From contig JBBQWT010000009.1 of assembly GCA_038210375.1 (NCBI GenBank), positions 57,732 to 121,731 on the forward strand: a stretch of 64,000 nt of DNA. The letters run 5' to 3'. Position numbers and translations under genes: made by a program. Position 1 is the stretch's first letter. Each line of letters starts with the position of its first letter. The notes under the pieces are model-generated. The model was not told the DNA's origin and searched no databases. It saw only the letters and a list, made by a program, of their open reading frames with translations. The stretch is from JBBQWT01 sp038210375. Lineage in GTDB: Bacteria; Acidobacteriota; Terriglobia; Terriglobales; Acidobacteriaceae. Shown in pieces: positions 25,568-34,290 of this stretch.

Positions 25568-26884
25568 CTACATCTTGCGAGGCACAATCCGCTCTTCCCC
25601 CATGTAGGGCCGCAGGGCCTCGGGGACAATTACGCTGCCATCCGCCTGCTGATAGTTCTCAATGATGGCCAGCCAGGTGCGGCCCACCGCCAGGCCGCTG
25701 CCGTTCAGGGTATGCAGGAACTCGGTGCGGCCTCCACCCTGCGGGCGAAAGCGGATGTTGGCGCGCCGCGCCTGGAAGGCTTCAAAGTTCGAGCAGGAAG
25801 AGATCTCGCGGAAGACTTTCTGTCCCGGCAGCCAAACCTCGAGGTCATACGTCTTGGCCGCGGAAAATCCCATGTCGCCCGCGCATAGCAGCATGACCCG
25901 GTAGTGCAGCCCCAGTTTTTTGAGGATGCTCTCCGCGTTCCCGGTAAGCGTTTCCAGTTGCTCGTAGGAATCCTGCGGCGCGGCAAATTTTACCAGCTCA
26001 ACTTTTTGAAACTGGTGCTGGCGAATGATCCCGCGCACGTCCTGCCCGTACGACCCGGCCTCGCTGCGAAAACATGGAGTGTAGGCGGTCACCGATAACG
26101 GCAGCCGCCCCTGGTCAATGGTCTCATCGCGATACAGGTTGGTGAGCGGCACCTCGGCGGTTGGCGCCAGCCACAGGTCGCTCTCCACGCAGCGAAACAG
26201 GTCGGCGGAAAACTTTGGCAGCTGCCCGGTGCCGAACAGCGATGCCGAGTTCACCAGGTAGGGCGGCAGCACTTCGGTATATCCGTGCTCGCGGGTGTGC
26301 ACGTCCAGCATGAAGTTGGCCAGCGCCCGCTCCAGCTTCGCGCCCAGGTCCCAGTACACCGCAAACCGCGCGCCCGCAATCTTGGCCGCGCGCTCCATGT
26401 CGAGAATGCCCAGACCGGCCCCCAACTCCCAGTGCGGACGGGCCTCGAAATCCATTACCGCGGGCTTGCCCCAGCGGCGCACCTCCACGTTGTCGCCCGC
26501 GCCCGTGCCCGGGGGAACGCTGCGGTGCGGCAGGTTGGGGATGCCCGCCAGAATGCCTTGCAACTCCGCTTCCCGCAGCCGCGCCGCTTCTTCATGGGCG
26601 GGAATGGCCTCGCGCTGCACCCGGCCCTGCTCTACCAGCTCGTCCATCAACCGGGAATCTTCAGCGCTGGCCGTCCCCTGTTTCTGCTTCATCTTCAGCT
26701 CGGCGATGCGCTGGGAATCAAGCTTGCGCGCGTGCTGAATCTTCTGCAGAGCATCGAGGTTCTGCCGCCGCGCCAGATCCACCTCGGCGAAATTCTTTAG
26801 CACCACCTGCGGCGCGCCTCCGCGCAGGCGGATCTTTTCCTCGATTTCCGCCAGGTGATCGCGCACATATCCAAGCTCCAGCAT
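25568..26884 (-). CDS. serS: Seryl-tRNA synthetase
   Basis: 438 residues from ATG 26884, which matches the family N-terminus (MLELGYVRDHLAEIEEKIRL); an upstream in-frame ATG adds 24 unrelated residues. The N-terminal coiled-coil arm covers about 1-105. The class II catalytic core includes motif 2 (FRSEAGSYGQDVRGIIRQHQ) and motif 3 (GSGLAVGRTWLAIIENYQQ) and the serine-site block TAEVPLTNLYRDE. The enzyme charges tRNA-Ser (and tRNA-Sec) with serine. Confidence 0.97.
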   Translation of the reverse strand: MLELGYVRDHLAEIEEKIRLRGGAPQVVLKNFAEVDLARRQNLDALQKIQHARKLDSQRIAELKMKQKQGTASAEDSRLMDELVEQGRVQREAIPAHEEAARLREAELQGILAGIPNLPHRSVPPGTGAGDNVEVRRWGKPAVMDFEARPHWELGAGLGILDMERAAKIAGARFAVYWDLGAKLERALANFMLDVHTREHGYTEVLPPYLVNSASLFGTGQLPKFSADLFRCVESDLWLAPTAEVPLTNLYRDETIDQGRLPLSVTAYTPCFRSEAGSYGQDVRGIIRQHQFQKVELVKFAAPQDSYEQLETLTGNAESILKKLGLHYRVMLLCAGDMGFSAAKTYDLEVWLPGQKVFREISSCSNFEAFQARRANIRFRPQGGGRTEFLHTLNGSGLAVGRTWLAIIENYQQADGSVIVPEALRPYMGEERIVPRKM

Positions 26885-27027
26885 AGAAACCAATCTACCG
26901 GAAAAACCTAGGGAAAAGAAATTCCTGAATTCAAATCCGGCCCCAGAATCACCCACCCAGGCAGCGCATCAACCACGCCGCCACCACTCGCCAAATAAAA
27001 CCGCCTTCCCGTACACTAACTGCTGCG

Positions 27028-27987
27028 ATGACCTCTCCAGAGTCACCAGTCGCGTCCTCCACCGGCCCCTTTCCCGACCTTCACGTGGACTTCTGCGGAT
27101 TGCGCCTGCGCAACCCGGTCATCGCCGCCAGCGGCACGTTTGGCTATGGCATCGAGTTTGCCGACATCGTGTCACTCGAAAAACTGGGCGGCTTCGTGGT
27201 CAAAGGCCTCTCCTGCCAGCCCATGGCCGGCAACCCGCCGCCGCGCATGTTTGAAACCGCGGCCGGCATGCTCAATTCCGTGGGCCTGCAGAACGTGGGC
27301 GCGCGCGCCTTCATCGAAGAAAAACTTCCCTTGCTGCGCCGCAAACAAAACCTGGTCGTCATCGCCAACGTCTTCGGCAACACTCGCGAGGATTACGAGG
27401 AGACCATCCGCATCCTCAACGAAGGCGAGGGCATCGCCGCCTACGAGCTCAACGTCTCCTGCCCCAACACCCGCCGCGGCGGCATGAGTTTTGGCAGCAA
27501 CCCGGTCATGCTGGAAGAAGTGGTCGTCGCGGCTAAGAATGTCTCCCGGCTGCCGGTCATCGTAAAACTTTCGCCTAACGTATCCAGCATTCCCCAGATG
27601 GCGCGCGCCGCCGAAAATGCGGGCGCCGACGCCATCTCCCTGGTCAACACCTTCGTCGCCCTGGCCATCGACGCCCAAACCCGCAAGCCTCGCATCTCCA
27701 ACATCACCGCCGGCCTCTCCGGCCCCGCCATCAAGCCCATCGCCCTGCGCATGGTGTATGAGGCCGCGCACTCCGTCGACATTCCCGTGATCGGCATTGG
27801 CGGCATCACTACCGCCGAAGATGTAGTCGAATTCATGCTGGCCGGCGCCAAAGCGGTGCAAGTCGGCACCGCCAATTACTGGGACCCATGCGCCACCGAA
27901 AACATCGTGGACGCCCTCGGCCGCTGGTGCAGCGCCCACCGCGTGCCTCGAATTACCGAGCTGACCGGCGGCCTGCTGCTGGAATAA
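27028..27987 (+). CDS. pyrD: Dihydroorotate dehydrogenase, class 1B catalytic subunit
   Basis: 319 residues. FMN TIM-barrel enzyme of pyrimidine synthesis that oxidises dihydroorotate to orotate. The catalytic base is Cys145 in LNVSCPNTRRGG, diagnostic of class 1 (class 2 has Ser). IAASGTFGYGIEF at the N-terminus, LSPNVSSIPQMARAAENAGA and the phosphate-binding GIGGITTAEDVVEFMLAGA complete the family pattern; features favour the 1B (PyrDB) type. Class 1B normally pairs with the Fe-S flavoprotein PyrK, which is not adjacent. It starts 143 nt from the divergent serS start. Confidence 0.93.
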   Translation: MTSPESPVASSTGPFPDLHVDFCGLRLRNPVIAASGTFGYGIEFADIVSLEKLGGFVVKGLSCQPMAGNPPPRMFETAAGMLNSVGLQNVGARAFIEEKLPLLRRKQNLVVIANVFGNTREDYEETIRILNEGEGIAAYELNVSCPNTRRGGMSFGSNPVMLEEVVVAAKNVSRLPVIVKLSPNVSSIPQMARAAENAGADAISLVNTFVALAIDAQTRKPRISNITAGLSGPAIKPIALRMVYEAAHSVDIPVIGIGGITTAEDVVEFMLAGAKAVQVGTANYWDPCATENIVDALGRWCSAHRVPRITELTGGLLLE

Positions 27988-28086
27988 AAACCCGGCCCAC
28001 CCTGATACCCGACTTGATTTCCCTCGCCATACATTCAATCCCCCGGAATAAAAAATATTACTGCCCAACCACCTCGCTTTCACGCT

Positions 28087-28914
28087 ATGCTTTCAGCCAT
28101 GGCATTTCGCTTGACGGTGCTGGCCAGCGGCAGCAAAGGCAACAGCACGGTAGTTTCGAGCTCGGGCGCCAGCATCCTGGTGGATGCGGGCCTCTCCTGC
28201 CGCGAGACTTTGAAGCGCATGCACCAGGCCGGCGAAGACCCTGCCACCCTGGTCGCCATCGTGATCTCCCACGAACATTCCGACCACGTCGGCGGGCTGC
28301 AGCACCTGGCTAAAAAGCTGAAACTGCCGGTGTACATCACCGCCGCCACCCACGCCGCTTACCGCCGAAGCTGCCGCAACAGCGACGCGGCCGCTCCTGA
28401 CCTCGAGCACCCCCAGCACTTCGCGGCGGGCCACTGCTTTCGCATCGCCGACATCGCGGTCACTCCTTTCACGATTCCCCACGACGCCGCCGATCCGGTG
28501 GGCTTCGTATTCACCATCGATGGCGTCAAGGTGGCCATCGTCACCGACCTTGGTTACATGCCGGCCAGCGTGCGCGAGCACTTACGCGGCTGTGCCGGGC
28601 TGATGATCGAATCCAACCATGATGTGGAAATGCTGCGCGGCGGCTCCTATCCCTGGTCGGTCAAACAGCGCGTGATGTCGCGCGTGGGGCACCTCTCCAA
28701 CGCTGCTCTCGCCGAGTTCTTTGCCCACGACTACGATGGCGCCGCCCAGTTCCTGGTGCTGGCCCACCTGTCGGAAGAAAACAACCACCCCGAGATCGCC
28801 CGCCAGTGTGCCGGCCACGCGCTCGATGCCCGCCGCAGCCTGTTTGACGACCTCTTTCAGAACCGCATCATGCTGGCCTCGCAGACCCAGGTTTTGGAGC
28901 CGATCCGGCTCTAG
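28087..28914 (+). CDS. MBL-fold metallo-hydrolase, WalJ/YycJ-like
   Basis: 275 residues. The family start FRLTVLASGSKGNSTVVSS is followed by the metal-binding motif SHEHSDHVGG (H62, H64, D66, H67), a later TIPHDAADPVGF and a VGHLSNAALAEF block. YycJ/WalJ proteins are cytoplasmic beta-lactamase-fold exonucleases linked to mismatch repair in some bacteria and to cell-wall regulation in Firmicutes. An ATG 12 nt downstream (28099) aligns slightly better with relatives. No good ribosome binding site is seen for either. Follows pyrD by 100 nt on the same strand. Confidence 0.88.
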   Translation: MLSAMAFRLTVLASGSKGNSTVVSSSGASILVDAGLSCRETLKRMHQAGEDPATLVAIVISHEHSDHVGGLQHLAKKLKLPVYITAATHAAYRRSCRNSDAAAPDLEHPQHFAAGHCFRIADIAVTPFTIPHDAADPVGFVFTIDGVKVAIVTDLGYMPASVREHLRGCAGLMIESNHDVEMLRGGSYPWSVKQRVMSRVGHLSNAALAEFFAHDYDGAAQFLVLAHLSEENNHPEIARQCAGHALDARRSLFDDLFQNRIMLASQTQVLEPIRL

Positions 28915-29203
28915 CCGCATCTCTATCTATATATAAAGGTAAGCGGCGCACTGACGCTCGTGGCAGTCTGATCCGCGGCGCCTTGCAATATGTTGCTTCG
29001 CATGTTTAACCGGCGCAGTTCGGGAACGCCCGCGCTTCCGCGGCGCATGATATTGCGTCGCTCGCAATGCCGCATCCGGCCTGGTACTCCCATTTTTCAG
29101 CCGGGCGCTGACCGACTGCTGATACTCTGGTGGAACGCTGAATGCACTTCGACCATGTAAGCCAGTCCTCCAGCGTGGATGGCGAAGCAACGAATAGTTA
29201 TTT

Positions 29204-29632
29204 ATGGCACGACACTGCACAGACCAGGTGGTCGGCGACATTCTCGCGGGATGGAGATATGACATCTCCGGCATTACCCGGGACATGCGCGGGGATTACG
29301 AACAGCACTTCGCCGAATGCCTGCATTGCCGCCAGAAACAGCGACTGCATCGCACCATTGATGTGGGCTTGATCGTGCTCGCAACTTTTTCCGCGGTGCT
29401 GTTTCTGGTGGCCTTCGGCGCCATCAGGTATTTCGACGTGCGCCACGCCATCCTCCTGCAGATCATCGCCCTGGGAGGCTTTGCCTTCTCCGCCCTGATG
29501 TGGGTAGTAGTGGCCATCGCCACTCCCGCTCCGGTAGTCATGGCGGCCACCGCCCGGCTGCATGCCCGCAAGCTGCACGACCGCCTGCCCGACAAAATCC
29601 GCGAGCGCCTCCCCCAGGAGCAGCGGCACTAG
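29204..29632 (+). CDS. Two-TM membrane protein with zinc-finger-like N-terminus
   Basis: 142 residues. The N-terminal part has H-x3-C-x2-C (H35, C39, C42 in EQHFAECLHCRQ), the signature of the zinc-binding anti-sigma fold. Two hydrophobic helices follow (VGLIVLATFSAVLFLVAFGA and ILLQIIALGGFAFSALMWVV), then a basic cytoplasmic tail (RLHARKLHDRLPDKIRERLP). It could be a membrane anti-sigma factor, but no ECF sigma gene is nearby, so the call stops at the motif. Convergent with the dehydrogenase gene, with 16 nt between stops. Confidence 0.7.
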   Translation: MARHCTDQVVGDILAGWRYDISGITRDMRGDYEQHFAECLHCRQKQRLHRTIDVGLIVLATFSAVLFLVAFGAIRYFDVRHAILLQIIALGGFAFSALMWVVVAIATPAPVVMAATARLHARKLHDRLPDKIRERLPQEQRH

Positions 29633-29648
29633 TCAATGTGCGGGGCGT

Positions 29649-30509
29649 TCAGTACAAATAAAACCCACGCCCTGTCTTCTTGCCCAGCCACCCCGCATCC
29701 ACCATGCGAATCAACAGCGGGCAAGGACGATACTTGGGATCCCCCAAGCCTTCCTGCAGCACCCGCATGATGTCGAGGCACACGTCAAGGCCGATGAAGT
29801 CGGCCAGCGCCAGCGGGCCCATGGGATGCGCCATGCCCAGCTTGAATAGCTGGTCCACCGCCTCCGCCGTGGCCACGCCTTCCATCACCGCAAACATGGC
29901 CTCGTTGAGCAGCGGCATCAGCACCCGGTTGGACCCAAAACCCGGGGAGTCGTTGACCTCCACCGGCGTCATCTCCAGTTTTTCCGCCAGGGCGCGCATC
30001 GCCGCGAAGGTTTCGTTGGAAGTGCCCAGCCCGCGCACCACTTCTACCACCTTCATCATCGGCACCGGGTTGAAGAAGTGCAGGCCAATCACCTTCTCCG
30101 GACGCCGGGTCTGCGCGGCCAGCCGGGTAATCGAAATGGACGAAGTATTCGACGCCAGAATGGTATTCGCCGGCATCAGGTCATCGAGATCGCGAAAAAT
30201 CTTTGACTTGACCGCAAACTTTTCGCTCGCCGCCTCCACCACCAGCGCGCACTGGCGAAGCTCCGCCAGGTTAAGCACGGTTGCGATGCGCCGCAGCGCA
30301 GCCTCTTTGTGCGCTGCCGTAATTTTATTTTTGACAACTTCGCGCTCGAGGTTCGTGCCGATGGTAGCCAGCGCCCGGTCCAGCCGGGGCTGGTCAACGT
30401 CGCACAACACCACGTCAAACCCGTGCGCCGCCAGCACGTGGGCGATGCCATTCCCCATTGTGCCCGCGCCGACAACGCCGATCTTTTCGCCAATATTATC
30501 TTTTTCCAT
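29649..30509 (-). CDS. 3-hydroxyacyl-CoA (3-hydroxybutyryl-CoA) dehydrogenase
   Basis: 286 residues, the length of single-domain Hbd/PaaH enzymes. The NAD-binding Rossmann motif GVVGAGTMGNGIA (11-23) is followed by the Asp/Val ribose-binding strand VVLCDVD. The catalytic His-Glu pair is in GLHFFNPVPMMKVVEVV, and the C-terminal helical domain ends LADFIGLDVCLDIM. It interconverts 3-hydroxyacyl-CoA and 3-oxoacyl-CoA in beta-oxidation, butyrate or polyhydroxybutyrate metabolism. No thiolase or crotonase gene lies nearby, so pathway assignment is open. AGGCGGAC sits before the ATG. Confidence 0.93.
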   Translation of the reverse strand: MEKDNIGEKIGVVGAGTMGNGIAHVLAAHGFDVVLCDVDQPRLDRALATIGTNLEREVVKNKITAAHKEAALRRIATVLNLAELRQCALVVEAASEKFAVKSKIFRDLDDLMPANTILASNTSSISITRLAAQTRRPEKVIGLHFFNPVPMMKVVEVVRGLGTSNETFAAMRALAEKLEMTPVEVNDSPGFGSNRVLMPLLNEAMFAVMEGVATAEAVDQLFKLGMAHPMGPLALADFIGLDVCLDIMRVLQEGLGDPKYRPCPLLIRMVDAGWLGKKTGRGFYLY

Positions 30510-30673
30510 GTCCGCCTTTTCTCGACTGTCCTGTACGCTTGCGGTGTTTGCCGCGCTCGATTGAACCCTGCATCCTGAGAGTACAGAAGCACAGAATCAT
30601 CGCGCAAACCCAGAACAGGCTGGTAAACGCGCCGAAAAAAGGACTACCTTTGGAATCCTGGAATAATGGGACG

Positions 30674-31084
30674 ATGACTCGCCAGAAAAAATACTGGATC
30701 GCCATTGTTTTAATCACGTTGGTGGCGTGCGACACACTGTGGATCACGTATGTCCCAGAGCACTGGCTGGCGCCGATGGGCGTAGTGCCGGCGACCAAGG
30801 ATGAGCGTGCGGTCTTCGCCAGGTTCTATATTGGGAATCCTACATACTATGAAGGTGAAGGCATCGGCTTGATCGAAGTGCCTGGCGTGGGTAACTACTT
30901 TGTGACATTCGACGATGAGAAGTACCGCGAGGCTTCCCGCCGGGAATTCGTACACCTGTTTTCGGGGGTCTGGACGTTCAAATCCATGAGAGCGGGCCAC
31001 TTTATTGACCCTCTGCCTTCGCACACTGACAACGAACTTCGAATCGTTACCAGAGGAGGAAACAGAGTGGTCGTAGAATTCTGA
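30674..31084 (+). CDS. Hypothetical membrane-anchored or lipoprotein
   Basis: 136 residues from ATG 30674; the frame is open further upstream but without signal-like sequence. A hydrophobic N-terminus (YWIAIVLITLVAC) ends in a possible lipobox LVAC (Cys19). The rest is mixed alpha/beta with aromatic residues (FYIGNPTYYEGEGIGLIEVP, NYFVTFDDEKYREASRREFV). No family recognised. It lies between the dehydrogenase and the tRNA pair. Confidence 0.6.
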   Translation: MTRQKKYWIAIVLITLVACDTLWITYVPEHWLAPMGVVPATKDERAVFARFYIGNPTYYEGEGIGLIEVPGVGNYFVTFDDEKYREASRREFVHLFSGVWTFKSMRAGHFIDPLPSHTDNELRIVTRGGNRVVVEF

Positions 31085-31323
31085 GCACTAGATATCGGAA
31101 AAACTTCTTACCATAAGTAATTAAAGAATGATGCATCTCAGCCCCGCTGCGGCGTAGGAAGATATTTCGTCACCATTGAGACGAATTAACCCGTTGCGGT
31201 TTGCCCAAGTATGCGAACCCGGCGTGAAGAAATAAGTTACTGGCTCCGCGGATGCGTTTGACCGCGGAATCAGCGGTTGGCTATACTGCCAACAGGTTTG
31301 AATGGTCGGCCGCGGAATGCCGG

Positions 31324-31401
<78 letters not shown>

Positions 31402-31436
31402 TTCATCGGCAAGCCCTTGCCACGCAATCCTAAAGG

Positions 31437-31511
31437 GGCGCGGTACCCAAGCGGTAAGGGAGAGGTCTGCAAAACCTTTATGCGTGGGTTCGATTCCCAC
31501 CCGCGCCTCCA
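31437..31511 (+). tRNA. tRNA-Cys (anticodon GCA)
   Basis: Acceptor stem GGCGCGG pairs with CCGCGCC; anticodon arm GGTCTGCAAAACC with GCA in the loop; T-arm GTGGGTTCGATTCCCAC; encoded CCA. It follows tRNA-Gly by 38 nt and is probably co-transcribed. An accessory-looking region starts right after it. Confidence 0.97.
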
Positions 31512-31888
31512 ATTTTTCAATAACGTATCCTCATTTCGGCATGCAAGATCGTAACGTATCATCAGCCTTGCTAGTTTTGTGCCGTCTATTAAAACAATCC
31601 GCCTGTTTAAAGACTCTGCAGTTTGCGACGCCGAAGGCCTAAACGTTGAGGTAGTTACAAAAAGGCCCTTGGAGCATCTCATTTGCCCTCGCTCAATGTT
31701 ATTCGGACGCTGAACCGGTACAGATCGATGTGGTTTGCCAAGGACGTCACGATTCAATGCCTTCGCTGTTGGCGCCACCCAATATGTCATCGATCTTATA
31801 CGGCCCCGCGGAAGGCGCTAATGTCCGCGATTAGCCCCTTACCTGGCGCCCTCTGCAACCATTTGCCGGCCATCTCGCGAAATTTTTC
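31512..31888. other. Gap after the tRNA pair, no complete gene
   Basis: 377 bases. A stretch around 31650-31822 reads as a coherent fragment without a start (WSISFALAQCYSDAEP ... MSSILYGPAEGANVRD, stop at 31822), which may be the tail of a truncated gene. No integrase and no repeat of the tRNA-Cys 3-prime end was found here. Confidence 0.4.
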
Positions 31889-33964
31889 ATGAGCTTGTTC
31901 CGACAACGGCTGCGGACAGGAACCAGCAGCGGCACATGGGCCCCCGCAAGCATCCATGCTTCGCGCTACCATCCGGAGATTGATGGTCTGCGCGCACTCG
32001 CGATCATCGCCGTAGTTTTGTTCCATGCGCGCGTACCATTCATGAGGGCCGGATTCGCCGGAGTCGATATTTTTTTTGCGATCTCCGGCTATCTCATCAT
32101 CGGAATGCTGGCACGCGAGTACGAGACCAAGGGGCGCGTTGACTGGCCTGCCTTTTATGTAAGGCGGATTCGGCGGCTGATGCCGATCTTCTGCGTTGTG
32201 ATTCTGTTTGCGCTTGCGGCAAGCACAGCCATCCTGTTTCCGTTCGGCGAACAACAACTTGCCGACAAATCCGCATTTTTCGCTATTTTGTTGTCGTCGA
32301 ACGTATTCTTCTGGCATCTGAAGGTCGGATATTTTGACCCCGGAATTGAGCAATGGCCGCTGCTGCACACCTGGTCGCTGTCCGTGGAGGAGCAGTTTTA
32401 TCTCAGCGTGCCAGCCGTGTTTCTTTTCGTCACGCGGATGAAAACCAAAACGCAGGATCGGCACAACAAGCTGGTCTTTACGTTTTCCGCGCTCTTACTT
32501 TTAAGTTTTGGCTTCGCCATCTGGCAAACCCGGGCCTCTCCTTCAGCGGCGTTTTACCTTCTGCCGAGCCGGGTACCGGAATTCTCGATGGGGGCTCTGG
32601 CGGCGCTGTTTGCCGGCAAGCCGCCAGGCCCAAAACTTCGCAACCCGGTCTCTTTGCTGGCGCTGGCGACAGTAGTACTGTCGACTCTTCCATACAATTA
32701 CGGAGGCTCATTGCCTCTGGCGAGGGTCATGATTTCCGCTTTAGCTACTGCCGCCCTGCTGTGGGCCACTAGCGGACCGGAACGTACGCTCGCGGGCCGG
32801 GGGTTAAGCCTCCGGCCACTGCGCTGGATTGGCGAGCGCTCCTATGGTTGGTATATGTGGCATTTTCCCGCCTTGGCGCTCTGGCGTGCGTACTGGCTCC
32901 AGGATACGAGCCTGGCGTCAGACCTGGCAGTTTGCTCCGGTGCCCTGCTGCTCTCGCATCTGACCTTCTTGGGCATCGAGCAACCAGCGCGACGCTCCAG
33001 CATATTTTTGAAATGGCCGCCGCGGCGTGTGTTCTATGCATCCGCACTCGCGCTCATCCTGATGGCGGCTGCCTCCGGCGGTCTCGCCTCATACGCGAAA
33101 TGGGTGGGGCGGAGCCAACCCGATATGCGAGCCCTCGAAACCCGGATGAAAGATCTAGGATCTAATGTCGAACCCTGCTTGATCTTCGGCGAACCGCTGA
33201 ACACCGATATTCCGCAGGAGTGTCGCTCGAGCGCGGGCCGGCACGAGACGGACATATATGTCTGGGGCGATTCGCATGCCAGCCACTTGATGCCGGCATT
33301 CGCCGGGGCGGCAAGCGATTTCTCCGCAGAATTGATGCAGGCGACAAAAGCTGGGTGCCCACCGCTTTACGATTACCTTTCTGCAAGGCAGTCTGAAAGA
33401 GGCAGAAGCGGATGTAAAGCATTTAACGCCGCCATGATTACCCATATGATCGACAGCGCCCGCCACCGCAGAACTGCAGTCGTCATGGCGGCCAACTGGG
33501 GAGGACATATCCAGCAGCCATCACTCAACGCCGAGGCCCGCGTAGCCATGGCTATGCCTCAAGACATCACGCGTGCAGAAGCTGAACGCCGTGTGAAAAG
33601 CACTTTAATTCGTACGATCGCTAATTTGACGTCAAATGGAGTGCGGGTAGTACTGCTCGCGCCGGTGCCGGAACAAAGGGTCGACGTGCCGAAATGTCTG
33701 TTTCGTTTCGGGGAAGCCGTCTGCCGCACCTTACGATCCGAGGCTGAGAAAACCCGCGGCGGCACCATCGCCTTACTTCGCGATGCCGCGGCGCAGACCG
33801 GCGCCCACCTGGTGGATCCGCTCGATGCGCTATGTGATGCCGACTGGTGCCCGGGCCTCATGGACGGCAATGCGCTTTACTTCGACTCTAACCATCTCAG
33901 CACATTCGGCGCCCGGCGATTGACGTCAACATTCCACGCGGCCCTTTCACAGGCTCTGCACTAA
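31889..33964 (+). CDS. O-acyltransferase (acyltransferase 3 family) with C-terminal SGNH domain
   Basis: 691 residues. Residues about 25-380 form the multi-helix acyltransferase-3 membrane domain, with the signature RYHPEIDGLRALAIIAVVLF plus the catalytic His (FHA), GFAGVDIFFAISGYLI and WSLSVEEQFYL. The C-terminal periplasmic SGNH hydrolase-like domain carries the nucleophile in WGDSHASH (Ser462) and the Asp/His pair in DSNHLS (D666, H669). Enzymes of this OafA/OatA type move acetyl groups across the membrane onto lipopolysaccharide O-antigen, peptidoglycan or exopolysaccharide. No sugar-polymer cluster is adjacent, so the acceptor is unknown. The start has no strong ribosome binding site. 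Confidence 0.93.
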   Translation: MSLFRQRLRTGTSSGTWAPASIHASRYHPEIDGLRALAIIAVVLFHARVPFMRAGFAGVDIFFAISGYLIIGMLAREYETKGRVDWPAFYVRRIRRLMPIFCVVILFALAASTAILFPFGEQQLADKSAFFAILLSSNVFFWHLKVGYFDPGIEQWPLLHTWSLSVEEQFYLSVPAVFLFVTRMKTKTQDRHNKLVFTFSALLLLSFGFAIWQTRASPSAAFYLLPSRVPEFSMGALAALFAGKPPGPKLRNPVSLLALATVVLSTLPYNYGGSLPLARVMISALATAALLWATSGPERTLAGRGLSLRPLRWIGERSYGWYMWHFPALALWRAYWLQDTSLASDLAVCSGALLLSHLTFLGIEQPARRSSIFLKWPPRRVFYASALALILMAAASGGLASYAKWVGRSQPDMRALETRMKDLGSNVEPCLIFGEPLNTDIPQECRSSAGRHETDIYVWGDSHASHLMPAFAGAASDFSAELMQATKAGCPPLYDYLSARQSERGRSGCKAFNAAMITHMIDSARHRRTAVVMAANWGGHIQQPSLNAEARVAMAMPQDITRAEAERRVKSTLIRTIANLTSNGVRVVLLAPVPEQRVDVPKCLFRFGEAVCRTLRSEAEKTRGGTIALLRDAAAQTGAHLVDPLDALCDADWCPGLMDGNALYFDSNHLSTFGARRLTSTFHAALSQALH

Positions 33965-34130
33965 GGTTGTAGGCGAACCCCGCCTGACCTTAGGGGCACC
34001 TATAGGCTGGCCTTTTTCTCCCCGACGGCTTTATAGCGGCTTCCCTTCGCCGCCCTGCCTTTGGCCAGCGCGTTATTCCCATTTAGTGGAAGGTTCTCCG
34101 ATTCCTTTGGAACGAAGGTACAGCGTAGGA

Positions 34131-34159
34131 AACTCGCCCCGCCCCAGCGGCGAGTTTTT
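34131..34159 (+). terminator. Intrinsic terminator
   Basis: AACTCGCC pairs with GGCGAGTT and runs into TTTT on the plus strand. It is about 170 nt past the acyltransferase stop. Confidence 0.75.
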
Positions 34160-34241
34160 GCAGCGGGAGAGCCGGTGCGGTGCCTTCATGCCGGTGAGGC
34201 ATGCTATAGTAGGGGCCTTCATTAACGGCATTTAACGAATC

Positions 34242-34260
34242 TTTCCTAGTTGTTAGGAAA
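34242..34260 (+). promoter_or_regulatory. Inverted repeat in the beta-helix gene leader
   Basis: TTTCCTA-GTTGT-TAGGAAA, perfect 7-bp arms, 30 nt before the start codon. It could be an operator or a small leader hairpin. The ribosome binding site AAGGAGA lies between it and the ATG. Confidence 0.45.
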
Positions 34261-34290
34261 AATCAAATCACATAAGTCAAGGAGATACTC

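Larger units (their letters stand above)
33965..34290. other. Intergenic region with terminator and 5-prime hairpin
   Basis: 326 bases between the acyltransferase and the beta-helix gene. It contains a terminator (34131-34159) and a 7-bp inverted repeat (34242-34260) in the likely leader of the next gene. No gene. Confidence 0.6.

Noticed and set aside
28927..29286. Minus-strand frame in the gap after the metallo-hydrolase
   Set aside because: Arg/Ser-rich, no ribosome binding site, and it overlaps the start of the two-TM protein.
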